Assembly (NCBI GenBank): GCA_031772625.1
Contig: CM062814.1
Coordinates: forward strand, 361,371,750-361,435,749
Direction of reading: 5' to 3'
Length of the DNA: 64,000 nt
From: Pinus tabuliformis
Taxonomy: Eukaryota; Streptophyta; Pinopsida; Pinales; Pinaceae
Each line of letters opens with the position of its first letter. The first letter of the stretch is position 1. The translations under genes and the position numbers were made by a program. This document shows, piece by piece, positions 1 through 11,186 of this stretch. The notes below the pieces were generated by a model. That model was not told where the DNA came from and did not search any database. It saw only the letters and a program-made list of their open reading frames with translations.

Positions 1-703
1 GTTTGGAGAAGCATATATCTAGATTTGTGACATTGTGGCTTTTCAAAGGTAAAGGGGATTGATTATGATGTGACATTTTCTCCTGTTGCAAGGTGCTTCC
101 TAATCAAATCTATTTTGGCACTATCAGCACATATGAGTTGGAAGTTCCATCAGATGGATATGAAGATTGTCTTCCTGAATGGCATGATTGAGGAAGAGGT
201 GTACATAGAGTATCCTAAAGGTTTTGAAACCTTGAACCATGAGTCACATGTGTGCTGAATCAAGAGAGAATTGTATGGGTTGAAGAAAGCACTTCGTGCT
301 TGCTACACCAGGATAGATAGCTACTTCACTGGGTTGGGCTTTACAAATAGTGAAGCGGATGTCAACCTATGCCACATACTGGTGGAAGGTAAGTTTCTGA
401 TCATTGTACTTTATGTAGATGATCTCATACTGACATGTGATGAGAAGCTCATCAGATATTGCAAGGAGGAACTTGCAAGAGAGTTTGAGATGAAGGACAT
501 GGGGCTCATGCATTACTTTCTTGGAATGGAGGTATGGTAAGGATATGGGGAGTTGTCTGTATCTCAGGGAAAGTATGCCAACGAGATACTTAGGAGATTC
601 CACATGGAGAGTAGTAAACCCATGGAGACTCCTTTAGCTAATAAGTGGAGCAAGGAGGGTGCTACTTCAAGGGAAGTAGTGGAAGCAATTAATTACACCA
701 GCT
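1..703 (+). pseudogene. E1: outer Copia element, reverse transcriptase part (left half)
   Basis: Broken Copia reverse transcriptase. The frame at 70-258 holds the family motif around MDMKIVFLNG followed by EEEVYIEYPKGF. The frame at 271-540 holds MYGLKKALRA and the catalytic YVDD at 412-423. Stops and frame changes (for example at 256-258 and 538-540) show it is dead. At 541-703 the reading continues through a KYANEILRRF-like stretch and then stops abruptly at the left LTR of E2. The missing continuation (the short YxSLVGS-like stretch and the RNase H) is found at 33970 on the same strand, so this is the left half of an element split by E2. The 5' LTR, gag and integrase lie outside the window. 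Confidence 0.85.
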
Positions 704-1057
704 TGTGGGTTCACTCGTGTGTTTGGTGAACACATGACCGAATATGTGCTATACAGTTGACCAGCTATTGTGGCCACAACCACCACCCTATCAAAACTTG
801 CCTTGGTTTAAATTTTGAATGAGTCCCCTAAAAGTTGGCCTTCTACCTCTCTGAATGATTTGTTTAGTCCTAGAGAGTTCAACTCATTGCCGAGCCAAGT
901 ATTCAATTCTTAATGGTAAAGACTCCCCCCTTTTTAACCTAACCCCTATTGCATGGTCTTCTCATCACCCTTCTTAACCCTCCATTCATTTCCTCTATCG
1001 GAACCTTTCCAACCATAAAAAAAACATCCTATCGCACCTTACTCCTTTATAACCATT

Positions 1058-2093
1058 TGTTACAGGGAAAAGTGTCTATGCATAACTAATAATCCCACTA
1101 AGGCATGATATCTACCTTAGAAACAAACAAGGTAAAACTATTTTCGTTTTCCTTTATGAAAGATAGATGAGAGAAGAACAAAGGAGACCAACCTCTGTCT
1201 TACGCTTGGCTCCTTGCTCGGTTCCTCTCTCTTCTGATAGTCCTTTGCTACTTGTTTTCTGGTATACCCAGCTTCACAGAGTACCTATAGAATCAAAGAA
1301 ACATAACACTATACAAGAACATAGATCTACTATCATAAACAATCTAAGATCAGATGTAAATTGACCATACAAATGCATAAAACATAAATGGCATAAGAGT
1401 ATGGAGGAAAACTTGAATAGCTTTATTGATATTCAAGAAAGAGCCAAGAGAGTTACAACCAATTGTTCTGACCCAACATCATCCTCTCAGCAAGTGAGCC
1501 CTTCTTCACCTCATGCAAAGCTTAGATCACCCAACACTATGATGTTGCCTCAAGAAACCAACAACAATGCCTTACAAGATGCAAAATTCCAGCCCCTGGA
1601 TCTCTCGGATGAGGGATCCATATATAGATATCTGTAAGGGAGATGAGTCAGCTTGTGATTTGATTAGTGTCTTCCCTCTGATAGTTCTTGCTTCCACTTG
1701 GAGATTGATGATCTCTTACTCATCCTTGGTCGAATTCAGAGAGGCAGGTGTCATAGGAGAAGTTTCTGGAAGATTCCATGCTTCTCCACCTCGCGGGTTG
1801 ACACTGCCATTTGTCTCTTCTCACCCATTGCACCCCATAGAAGGGATTTTTGAAATGCAACACACCCACTGAGTGTACTTAGGTGAGATGAAACACACTT
1901 TGCCTATGGAGCAGGCGAAATGATCCTGTTTTGACCAGTTCTGAGTAGTTTTTCATGGAGAACTTCTGGGAGAAGCTGTAATCAGTTGACCTTGTTCCTT
2001 TAGGGGTTGGAACAACATTTTTAGGGACTTAGGAGCCCTTGGTTTCTGGAAATTTTATGCTTGGGGTTGCAGTGCCCAAAAATGTCTATGACA
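1058..2093 (-). repeat. E3 3' LTR (left copy)
   Basis: 1036 bp, starting TGTTACAGGG and ending TCTATGACA on the plus strand. It matches 7869-8903 along its whole length with scattered substitutions. On the minus strand a TATA-like run (CTATATATGG) lies near 1617-1627 and has a counterpart in the other LTR; I note it only as a possible core promoter. Confidence 0.93.
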
Positions 2094-2106
2094 GTTGCCC
2101 CCTAAA
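2094..2106 (-). other. E3 polypurine tract
   Basis: Minus strand TTTAGGGGGCAAC directly abuts the left LTR, the position and base composition expected for the plus-strand primer of reverse transcription. It agrees with the minus orientation given by the primer-binding site at the other end. Confidence 0.6.
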
Positions 2107-4555
2107 GCATGAGGTCGTTAATATTTTTTTTTTGATGTCGGGTGAAATGCTTTATCATGAGGATTCGAAGTTCTTTTAAGCTGGGAGGAGACCTATAATA
2201 AGATACAATACAATACATTATCTTCAAAATATTTTCATGATCTAACTGAGGCGGGCATTCCCATGCTCAGCTTTATAAATTCATTTTCATGTACATAGGA
2301 CAGACAATCGTCTGAGTGTAGACTGATGGTTCTGGAGGAGCCATCATCCCATAGATTGGATGATTATCTGTGCAGCAATGATGTACATTTGATGTCTTTA
2401 TTTTCCTAAATATATATCGTAGCCCGGATGGATGAAACCAGATCCGGGGTCTTCAATCTCGTTCAATCTTCACTCAAAGTACAAGTCGATCCATGTGAAA
2501 GAAGTTCTGGAGTCTAACATGGAAAGACATCGCCTGATTACCAGCCAATGATGTAAGCTGTTAACAGGCGCGAGAGGAATCACCGATAATGATAATGATC
2601 CTCAAGGTACTACAGTACAATTGATGTGGTGTGAATAAGGGACTTGGCATCGAACACCACGCAAAATCTTTCGGTCGAAGGCCATTGATGTAAACCTGTC
2701 ACCAGAAGTGAGAAACTTGCCATTGAGGCATGCAAGCTTCAAAATACTGAAAGGGGTGTCCCTAGATCGACTTCTTGGATAATGAGCTGATGTCGACAAG
2801 AAGTGATCCATCATAGGAGGGCCTTAATGAATCCCACACCAATGACACGGAATGGAGCAAATGATTTTAATGGAGGTGAAAACAGTCTGGTGATATAAGG
2901 TTCAGGGTGGCGGTCATGAAAGAATGGAGTGTAAATGTATTGCAGCGGGTGAGACACAGGTGAATTCTCTGAGTGACTTCTCTTGAACATATCGGTGACA
3001 ATGACATGATGGATTGGTAGCATTAACCCCAAATGTGGATGGTGTGATGTGACCATGGTGATGTGACCGGTGAATGAAACAACCCAACCCGACTTGGATG
3101 CAGAGTGAAAGTGTCATGTTCAAGAGTGACTTGCTACCAACAAAGTTTCTTCAAGTTTTCTTCCCAATTTTTCCCCAGTCATTGCTGACCAGTACCTCTT
3201 TATTTTTGTCAAGCTTGAGGAGGATAACATATGCTTGTTCTATAATTTTCCCTTTGGGAAAACCCATCGCTATGTTTTAGCGAGCCTAGCGATAGTGAAA
3301 CTTGTTCTTGTCTGCTACGGACAAGTTTTTCGCTATTAGGTTTTAACGAGTTTAACGACAAATATAACTCGGTCCTTTTCAATTTTAGAGAGTCTGAAAA
3401 GGGATGTAAAGGAAACTCCAAAAATCCTTTTTCGTCATCTAATCCCTTAAGTCCCAAAAAGTATAAAACAATACAGAAGGGATGAATTTTTGATACTTTT
3501 AACGAGCCGAATAAAACAAGCGTTCGATCTTTTTGTGTAATAATCCCTTAGGTCCAAAAAGATTAAAATCTAAAGGAGGGATAGCACTTCTGGTCCCTTT
3601 AACGAGTTGGAGAGGCCAATGGCTTGGCAATCTTTTCATATTTTATGAGTCAGTTGAAAAGAGCTTAAAGGAGACTCGTCTTTGAGGAACAAGTGATAAA
3701 ATTGGGTAGCAGCTGATTCTACGTAAGGTTTGGAATTTCCAATCACGACAGTTACAAGGATGGCTAATACGATCACTCTTCGCAGCTATTCCTGAAAAGG
3801 GGTAAACAATCAAATGGAGGTGAATGATCAGCCAATATAGACTGGAGGTGATGATGAGGACACGACCAAGGCTTTAGAGGCTGAAGTACTACATTCACGA
3901 TGGTTATTTACTGGGAATTGGTTCATTTTTTATTGAGCTTAAACGTTGGGGGAAACATTTGCTCATTGCTTATGTTTATTTTTTAATGAGCATGAAGTCT
4001 GCGTTAAAACTACTCGATTAATCCAGTCGTATAATAAGGACGTCTCATATATAAAAATGGAAATTTTTTAAATCTTTGCCCCACATCCTTTCTTTATGCA
4101 AGTTAGGAAACGACCATTCCTATGAGTTTAAAGGGTTAGAGGGCCTACAAATTTAAAAAATAAATGATCTCTCTTCGCTTGCACGCCAAAAGGTTTCCAT
4201 GCCCCTAGTTATAAAATAGAGTTTCATGGTCACCTCTCAATCTACCGACAAAACATTTGTTTCATTGGGAAAGGCTTACCTCTTTCAGGTTACCAAAGAT
4301 TGTTCTATCTGCACCGCAAACAAAACACTTGTTCGGCGATGCCTACCAAAATAGACAAAGGCGAGTGGTGCAGACGCCTCCACCCACATAAATTTGACGA
4401 GGGAACCTTATTCCAATCCAACCCCCTTTTCCAATCACAGACAGGAGTGTCAGACTAGTCATATATCTCTCGCGGAAACCTATCCTATATCTGAAGTTTT
4501 CCTACCGAAGCAGACCAGGGTGCATGCCCTCTGGGTTTCAGCCATGTCCCCCGAA
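2107..4555 (-). other. E3 3' region without coding capacity
   Basis: About 2.4 kb between the protease remnant and the 3' LTR, where an autonomous Ty3 element would carry reverse transcriptase, RNase H and integrase. I saw none of their motifs in any frame. The stretch 3190-4000 holds the hairpin family described separately. A small perfect hairpin TTTTCCC-TTT-GGGAAAA lies at 3246-3262. The rest (2107-3190 and 4030-4555) shows nothing I recognise beyond short direct repeats such as GTGATGTGACC near 3045-3071. Confidence 0.6.
3266..3661. repeat. Hairpin family with shared loop core, cluster A
   Basis: Three clear stem-loops carry the loop core TTTTANNGAGYC with different but self-complementary arms. 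The first is ATCGCTA (3266-3272) with TAGCGAT (3287-3293). The second is CCTTTTC (3374-3380) with GAAAAGG (3395-3401). The third is TCTTTTC (3631-3637) with GAAAAGA (3655-3661). Further copies of the core with weak or no stems lie at 3341-3350, 3497-3508, 3598-3606, 3926-3939 and 3979-3990. All face the same way. On the element's own (minus) strand the core reads GRCTCNNTAAAA. Confidence 0.7.
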
Positions 4556-5020
4556 TCACTCGCGCTCATCAGGTGGACGGACTGGGGATTGATGAGACAT
4601 TCCTTGCGTGAAAAGACCATTCAGGGATGGTATATGACTATTAGCCATGTGTGAACCAGGAAATGAAAGCTGGTCTATGAGCTTGACCACTATTCCTTCG
4701 TGCGGAAAACACATTACTCTAAAGAGTGATGAGACAATGGCTCCCATGCAATCAATATAGTCTCGTCCAAGGAGTAGATTATAATCCAGGGGTCCTTGGA
4801 CTACCATTACGTTCATGTGAACGGTTTTCCCTCTCAATGTTATGGGCACATTGGGAAGGGCCCTAATGGTCGACTGGTTCCTTTGTCAAAGCCTGTTAGG
4901 TTTCTCATCTCAGGCAAAAGCAATGGCGAACCAAGCGCTTTCCAAGCAGTCGAGGAAATGATACTCACAGAAGCCCCTTCATCTATGATGGTACCAGCCA
5001 TAACCATTCTATATACTTGA
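4556..5020 (-). pseudogene. E3 retropepsin-like protease remnant
   Basis: Read on the minus strand from about 5020. The catalytic motif appears as DEGAS, the form with E in place of S/T that is common in plant Ty3 proteases. It is followed by a hydrophobic VSIIS stretch. About 60 residues on, near 4840, the reading shifts by one base into the frame 4849-4556, which contains GKTVHMNVMVV and LDYNLLLGRDYI, the usual flap and second-half pattern ending in LLGRD[WY]. The frameshift kills the enzyme as it stands. In such elements the protease cuts the Gag-Pol polyprotein inside the particle. It lies downstream of the gag frame, as expected. Confidence 0.7.
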
Positions 5021-5256
5021 GAAATGATTCGGAATGGTACACTAGCCGGTAAACGAGGTTTGCCTAGCTGATTCTAGTCGAAGGAAACAACTAGGTTGCT
5101 TGGAGGTGGGACTGAGTAGATGGTCGAGTATGACTCTGATGAAATTCCTTCCTGCGGTAAAGGAATGGGTAAATTGCACCCATGTTCATCAGATTCTGTG
5201 CTTACAAAAAGAATTTGGACGGTGTCATCTCTGTTCTCTTCGGTGACTGTATCATC

Positions 5257-6126
5257 TCAATATGGAACCTCTGAAGGCAAGACCGGGTCAACTGCTGCCT
5301 CGACCTTTTGACTTTCGTCTAGTATGGGTTCAAATGGTTTATCTTCATTGATAGACACTTCGGCCGGCCACTTGGGCGGGTCAGCCGGATTTTCAACTAG
5401 TGACAAACTCAGCAAGAGTTTCCTATATCCAGGAGGAAGTCGTAACAGTGAAACCAGACGATCGTCCAAAACTCTTTTAGCCTCGTCTAAGAAGGGACAA
5501 TGGTGGACGGCGTGATCGCATTCACACAGTTTATGAGGAAATTTGCGCTTTCCTTTTTGTCTAAGGACTTCACTTTCACTAGTCGACGATGTGCTTTCAA
5601 CATGATCATCAGAGGTTGACGACACTGGGTTGTGCAAACGAGGAGACCAGTCCCTTAATATCCGAGGGATGCAGGGACAATCTCTATGACAACGATCTCC
5701 TTTGCAAATGACACATGGCGATTTAGGCCTGGTCGGTGCAGTGTGCGGATTTTCGCTAGATGACGCTTGGTTGCCCCTTTTCGCCTTTGGCTCCTTCTTC
5801 TTCTTCTCTTTCTTCTTCTTTTCCTTCTTCTTCTCAGGTATTTGACTTTTGGCTTTACTAGCCTCATCAAGCGAAGAGGAAGGAGGAGAGGAAGAATTGG
5901 ACGAAGTAGATGGTTGGGAGGTAACTCTGGAATTGTCTAGTTGCTGACTCGATTGTTCAGGAATTGCGGTATTCTGAACGACGGAGGTTGAGAAAATCCA
6001 TACGAGCAAACCAATCGTCAATCCTGGAAGTGACAATGTGGCCATGTGGGGTGCACCAACATCTCCCCAAGAGGAGAAGGGACTAGTATTTCCTCCAAGG
6101 GGAACTCCTTGGTTGGTGGACTCCAT
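5257..6126 (-). CDS. E3 gag-like protein with zinc-knuckle-like motif (289 aa)
   Basis: An intact 289-residue frame starting at 6126. The order is: an N-terminal region with no clear match (1-60); a Ser/Thr/Pro-rich linker (65-90); a very basic Lys/Glu run (about 93-117); a Cys/His cluster at 138-150 (C138, C141, H147, C150); a Ser/Asp-rich linker; and a second Cys/His cluster KLCECDHAVHHC. The first cluster resembles a retroviral zinc knuckle, but the expected histidine three residues after the second cysteine is Arg145. I infer a nucleocapsid-type Gag C-terminal part from these features and from the protease just downstream. No classical retrotransposon gag domain is evident, so the frame may be truncated at its start. 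Confidence 0.55.
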   Translation of the reverse strand: MESTNQGVPLGGNTSPFSSWGDVGAPHMATLSLPGLTIGLLVWIFSTSVVQNTAIPEQSSQQLDNSRVTSQPSTSSNSSSPPSSSLDEASKAKSQIPEKKKEKKKKEKKKKEPKAKRGNQASSSENPHTAPTRPKSPCVICKGDRCHRDCPCIPRILRDWSPRLHNPVSSTSDDHVESTSSTSESEVLRQKGKRKFPHKLCECDHAVHHCPFLDEAKRVLDDRLVSLLRLPPGYRKLLLSLSLVENPADPPKWPAEVSINEDKPFEPILDESQKVEAAVDPVLPSEVPY

Positions 6127-7847
6127 TCTCTCAACCTAAGACCAACGTAGGAAAGGTGGTGATTTTTCCGTTTAAAATAAATTTTAGAAGCTTTGACACA
6201 ACTTGTTTTTTCAATTTTAAAGAGTCGAGAAAAAACAAAAGATGACTCTAGTCGCCTTCGATTTTTAATGAGCCTGAAGTGACAAGTGCTCAGATGGACC
6301 TTTTCCGTTAAGGAGTCTGAAAAGGAACGAAAGGGACTGCTCTAGAAATCTAGGCAGAGGGATTACCAAACCATTCACAAAACTGCAGAATACTTTTTAT
6401 GGTACAGAAGTCAATCTTCCTGAATGCTGTGTTCAGTGCATTGTGATCGATAGGGCAACAGACACGACTTCCTATGGATAAAGGATTAAGCCTATTGTGG
6501 TCTCCCAAAATATACTCGACGGTACGTGGGAGCACAAGTCCGTACTAGCACTTATCGTTTCAAAGTGGAGGAATCACCCAACCAACATTGAGAACAACAG
6601 TTACCAGGCTTTACGACGCTGGAATACGTCTCTAGCCTAGACTTCTAGATGTTGTGCGTTAGGTTCCAAAGCGTTGTTAGATTCATTAAATTTATTTTAT
6701 AGTTGAACTTGTTTAATAAATTTGCCTTTCAGGTTCACCGCATGATGTAGATGTACAACTCCTAAAATGCAATCTAAGATGATAAACAGTCTTTTTATTT
6801 TCTTTGTGCAATGAAAATCCTAGCTACTAAGGAAAGAGAGGTAGTATTCTTTCAACAAAGAGCAAAGAGCACACACTATATGCACTATCCTAAATCAAAA
6901 CAATCAAACAGTCTAAATGCAAATGCACATGCATGTATTTGTTTTCAGCCTTCTTAATATGTAAATGATAAAAAGAAAGCTAATGCGCAAATCTGAATTA
7001 TTTTTCAAAGTGACAATTACTAACAAGTTTCTTTTCAAAATCAAAATGGAGACAATGACAACACTTTACGATTTGGAAAGGAAAACTTGCTTTTGACACT
7101 AGAAAACTACTAATTCAGATCAAATACAATAGTAACAGGGTAATCGACTATCAAGAGCAATCCGACTCTCTTCTATGACTGAAAACGACAGTAGAAACAC
7201 TTTCAAATCAGGAAACGACAGTACAATTACGTTACTTTTTTGCAAAGGAGAACTGAAAATGACTCAACAAATACACAAAAACATTCACAGTTCTTTGCAA
7301 AATGGAGGTGGAATAACAACAAGGAAAGGGGTTTCAAATAGAGGTGTACTGACTAGAGGTAGCAAAATTCTTGAATAGATCTGAAAAGAGTGAACACAGA
7401 AACCAAAATTCAGGAACAATGCCTAGTCTAATCAGCGCACCTGTAACATAGTGAAACTGAAATGCAGCGCACCTACTACACTCGGGAAGTGCACTGAATT
7501 TGAGATTCATAGAACAGAGAGTGCACTGGGCCAGAAACGAGACTTTACTTGGGTTCCGGGTCAGAGTTTGCAGTTCAGTTCAGGGATTTTGGCCGAGCAA
7601 GTGGTAATCAGTAAATCAACAACAGGGGTAGATCTAAGGAGGTTACTAGAGCTACCACAAGGGCAATTAGAGAGTTTTTAAATCAGTTTTTTAATTCATA
7701 AAAAAAACCTGGAGATTGACCGAAGCGGCATTTATCTACTTTGAATTTTCATAGCAAATGCAGTTCGAAAGCTACCTGGCTCAACTTCAGGCTCCCTCTG
7801 TAAGTTTATAAAGTAAACAAATGTAGATAGACAAACAACCTAGTCGC
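6127..7847 (-). other. E3 leader between primer site and gag
   Basis: 1.7 kb with no convincing coding capacity. The part next to gag (6203-6325) carries the second hairpin cluster; the rest is AT-rich with nothing I recognise. Leaders of this length are common in non-autonomous plant LTR elements and often hold packaging signals, but I cannot point to one. Confidence 0.5.
6203..6325. repeat. Hairpin family with shared loop core, cluster B
   Basis: Three more stem-loops of the type seen at 3266-3661. TTGTTTTTTC (6203-6212) pairs perfectly with GAAAAAACAA (6229-6238). GTCGCCTTC (6251-6259) pairs with GAAGTGAC (6276-6283) with one mismatch and a bulge. CCTTTTC (6299-6305) pairs with GAAAAGG (6319-6325). 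Loops again contain the TTTTANNGAGYC core or, in the last, GTTAAGGAGTCT. The cluster lies on the other side of the coding segment from cluster A, in the same orientation. Confidence 0.7.
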
Positions 7848-7865
7848 TCCCCAGCGGAGTCGCCA
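7848..7865 (-). other. E3 primer-binding site
   Basis: TGGCGACTCCGCTGGGGA on the minus strand, three bases downstream of the 5' LTR. It begins with TGG, matching the CCA tail of a tRNA. This class of primer site is familiar from plant Ty3 elements; I do not assign the tRNA. Confidence 0.75.
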
Positions 7866-7868
7866 TTT

Positions 7869-8903
7869 TGTTACAGGGAAAAGTGTCTATGCAGAACTGC
7901 TAATCCTACTAAGGCATGATAGATACCTTAGAAACAAACAAAGTAAAACTACTTTCGTTTTCCTTTATGAAAGATAGATGAGAGAAGAATAAAGGAGACC
8001 AATCTCTATCTTGCGCTGGGCTCCTTGCTCGGTTCCTCTCTCTTTTGATAGTCCTTTGCTACTTGTTTTCTGGTATACCCAGCTTCACAGAGTACCTGTA
8101 GAATCAAAGCAGCATAACACTATACAAGAACACAGATCTACTATCATAAACAATCTAAGATCAGATGTAAATTGACCATACAAATGCATAAAACATAAAT
8201 GGCACAAGAGTATGGAGGAAAACTTGAATAGCTTTATTGATATTCAAGAAAGAGCCAAGAGAGTTACAACTAGTTGTTCTAACCTAGCATCATCCTCTCA
8301 GCAAGTGAGCCCTTCTTCACCTCATGCAAAGCTTAGATCACCCAACACTATGATGTTGCCTCAAGAAACCAACAGTAATTCCTTACAAGATGCAAAATTC
8401 CAGCCCCTGGATCTCTGGGATGAGGGATCCATATATAGATATCTGTAAGGGAGATGAGTTAGCTTGTGATTTGATTAGTGTCTTCCCTCTAATAGTTCTT
8501 TCTTCCACTTGGAGATTGATGATCTCTTACTCGTCCTTGGTCGAATTCAGAGAGGCAGGTGTCACAGGAGAAGTTTCTGGAAGATTCCATGCTTCTCCAC
8601 CTCGCGATTGACACTGCCATTTGTCTCTTCTCGCCCATCGCATCCCATAGAAGGGCTATTTGAAATGCAACGCACCCACTGAGTGTACTTAGCTGAGATG
8701 CAACGCACTTTGCCTATGGAGCAGGTGAAATGATCCTGTTTTGACCAGTTCTGAGTAGTTTTTCATGGAGAACTTCTGGGAGAAGCTGTAATCAGTTGAC
8801 CTTGTTCCTTTAGGGGTTGAAACAACATTTGTAGGGACTTAGGAGCCCTTGGTTTATGGACATTTTATGCTTGGGGTTGCAGTGCCCAAAAATGTCTATA
8901 ACA
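7869..8903 (-). repeat. E3 5' LTR (right copy)
   Basis: 1035 bp, TGTTACAGGG to TCTATAACA on the plus strand, the partner of 1058-2093. It is followed at once by the target duplication CCATT. As the 5' LTR on the minus strand it would carry the promoter. A TATA-like run lies near 8428-8438. Confidence 0.93.
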
Positions 8904-9071
8904 CCATTTACAAAGTAAATGCTTCATAAATATGCATGAATCACCCCTTCTTGCTTACCACAATAAACATTAAAACACATCGAATACATGGCTTCTAGAC
9001 CTAATGACATCATGAAATATATTACATATATATCGAGTCCAGGGTTTAATTGCTTATCATTATCGGGAGGC

Positions 9072-9757
9072 CTAGGGCCTATGTACACATAGCATGCTAC
9101 CACCTTACGGACCCGATGGTTTTATTAACCACGATATCTATATATCAGGTCTGGATCCATATCGCAATATCACAATCGTCCCAGTCCAAAGCTTTTATAT
9201 AACATGTACCACTGTTTACCAGAACCGCCGATTATTATGAACTGGGGCGTATAGTATTTGATGTCCGGCCTTATGGCCGAACATGGTTTTCTCATATATT
9301 CTTTTGTTTTTCGAAAAAACATTGAAGTCCCAGTTTTCAAAAGCAAGCCTATTATTATGGACCCGCCGTCAGTATTAACACATATATATACATGTCCGGT
9401 CTGCGACCATATCCCATATCGCAATCAGTGGGATCCTGGGGCCTATATACATATGGCGCTCCCCCATACTCTAGACCCGATGGCTTTATTAACTGCGATA
9501 TATCTTATCGGGTCCAGAGCCCCAACCACATATCACATTAGTGGAACCCAAGAACTCTATACAAGGTGTGTTGTGGTATTTCGGACTCGTCGATAATTAT
9601 TGGCCCAGGCATATAATATTTCAAGTCCGGCTATACAACTGGATGCAGATTTTCCCATATTCTCCTATGTTTTTTTGAAAATTATTGAGTTCTGGTATTT
9701 AAAGGGAAATGCCATTGAAGCATTAGGACCCAATGGGACTATAGGCCTGGCTATATA
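9072..9757. repeat. Degenerate tandem duplication (about 350 bp) inside the E2 LTR
   Basis: Two diverged units, about 9072-9432 and 9440-9757. Matching landmarks are GGGCCTAT..ACATA, ACCCGATGG.TTTATTAAC..CGATAT and TTTTCTCATATATTC (unit 1) against TTTTCCCATATTCTC (unit 2). The same double unit occurs in the other LTR (about 30945-32810, interrupted by E6). It is therefore an old feature of the element, not a new duplication. Confidence 0.55.
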
Positions 9758-11165
9758 AATTTGAAGTCTGGCTGTACAATCGGATGTGGGGTTTTGCGAT
9801 GATTTTAAATGTAAACCAAATTTTTGCCTGCGGGACTTAATCAGTGCATAAATTAAAAGGAAGGGGGGATTCATTCACATTTGATGATATAAACACAAGA
9901 TTCATGTTTTGTAGGCCTGTTTGGCATTTGTCTCACAGTCATAGCTGATATGAACTATTTTCCAAGCAAATTCGAGCAGACCCAGTAATGGATAAAGGTG
10001 AATTATATCAATATGACACCTCTGCTCCACCGGTGTCATAATTGTGAAACACACTCTGTGAAAGGGAAGACAGACCACCAAAGTGCATAATGGAGGCACT
10101 CCTTTAGTTCAGTGGAATCACTCATGACAACACTAATCCATCAAGATGCCATCATTGCTAGGTGCATCACAAAGCATGCCAGATGTGGGATGATGAGCGC
10201 AGCATCTTCTATTTCATTCAAGAAATGAAAAAGAATGATAGCCACTCCACAAAGGTGCTAAGAAATGATATGCAGTCCTCCTCTGTTTGAAAGGCATCCA
10301 TTCATTTCCCCATGAAGGAGAATGCTCCACCAAGGATGACCTCGGCATGTCAACTGTTTCACTGACCGTTCTCATCTAAATATGGTGATCTATGTAATGA
10401 AATGGGGGAATGAAAGGTCATGGAATACCAACTATCATTTAGGGATGCATAAGTATTACCTCCAGATATGAGAGAGGGGATTTTTGTTTGGAGAAAACAA
10501 CTTTGATTTATTGTGAATAAAGAGGATTGTTTCATTCAAGAAGGAGCCTATTGTTTCAATTTGTTTCCCTTTCTCTGATATGTTTAGAATCAGTGTGTTG
10601 TTTCTGGTATAAGGAAAAAATGTGATTTTCTTTGTGTACAATGATAAATAGATGTTCATGGTTATTCTTGGTTATTTGAATGTAATTCAATAGCATTGAT
10701 AATTCATGAAAGGTTGTTGATTCTAGACTTCGTTAGACATCAGTTGCAAGTGTTATTTGCATGGAAAGGAATGTATATTCCTATATGCGTAAGTGCATTG
10801 TGATTAGGATTTAATACAACCTTGGTCTTATGTGGACCAGTAATTGATTCATTGAGACTTGGGATTTATTTATGATGTTTAACCTCCTTTTGTTTTGGTC
10901 CTGCGGGATAGGTTAGGATAGTTAGGACATAAACTATAGTAGCAGAAGTAGTTTAGATAGGATTTGATACATATAGGTTAGTTTTTTTATTTTGTTGATT
11001 TAATTGAAGTCTTCTTCCCAGAAGCAATCTTTCAACGCATTTAAAAGTTTTAGGGCCCCTTAAAACCCGTTGGAATTAGCCAATCCAAACAAAAGTAGGG
11101 CTAATTGGTGCCTGTGATTAGGTTATTTCCCCTTGTTCCTATAGCGAAAATGCGCCATGTCAACA

Positions 11166-11186
11166 AATTAGTGCTAGAAGGAGAGC
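11166..11186 (+). other. E2 primer-binding-site candidate
   Basis: The 5' LTR end GTCAACA is followed by AATTA and then GTGCTAGAAGGAGAGC (11171-11186). The E8 primer site at 48141-48158 has the same core GTGCTAGAAGGAG. In E2 the leading TGG, expected to pair with the tRNA CCA end, is mutated to TTA. Confidence 0.6.

Larger units (their letters stand above)
1058..8903 (-). mobile_element. E3: Ty3-type LTR retrotransposon with gag and protease only
   Basis: Complete at both ends: TG...CA LTRs of 1036 and 1035 bp, and a perfect 5-bp target duplication CCATT at 1053-1057 and 8904-8908. Orientation is minus: the primer site TGGCGACTCCGCTGGGGA lies three bases inside the right LTR (7848-7865, minus strand) and a G-rich polypurine tract abuts the left LTR. 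Coding matter is confined to a gag-like frame (6126-5257) and a retropepsin-like stretch (about 5020-4556). No reverse transcriptase, RNase H or integrase is visible in the remaining 2.4 kb, so the element is non-autonomous. The two LTRs differ at roughly one site in twenty by eye. It sits in the E2 5' LTR. Confidence 0.9.
704..11165 (+). repeat. E2 5' LTR, interrupted by E3
   Basis: LTR sequence at 704-1057 and 8909-11165, about 2.6 kb once E3 is removed. It aligns with the copy around 24641-33969. Shared landmarks are the block beginning TGTGGCCACAACCACCAC (772 and 24674), the block CCATTTACAAAG (8904 and 30773), and the end GCGAAAAT..CCATGTCAACA. The first about 65 bp match the other copy poorly, so the 3' LTR start is uncertain. 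It holds no coding region. The short open frames here are not shared in a way that suggests a protein. Confidence 0.78.

Noticed and set aside
1401-8448. Matching open frames of 78 codons at 1401-1637 and 8212-8448
   Set aside because: They are the same place in the two E3 LTRs, on the strand opposite to the element; LTR identity alone explains their similarity.
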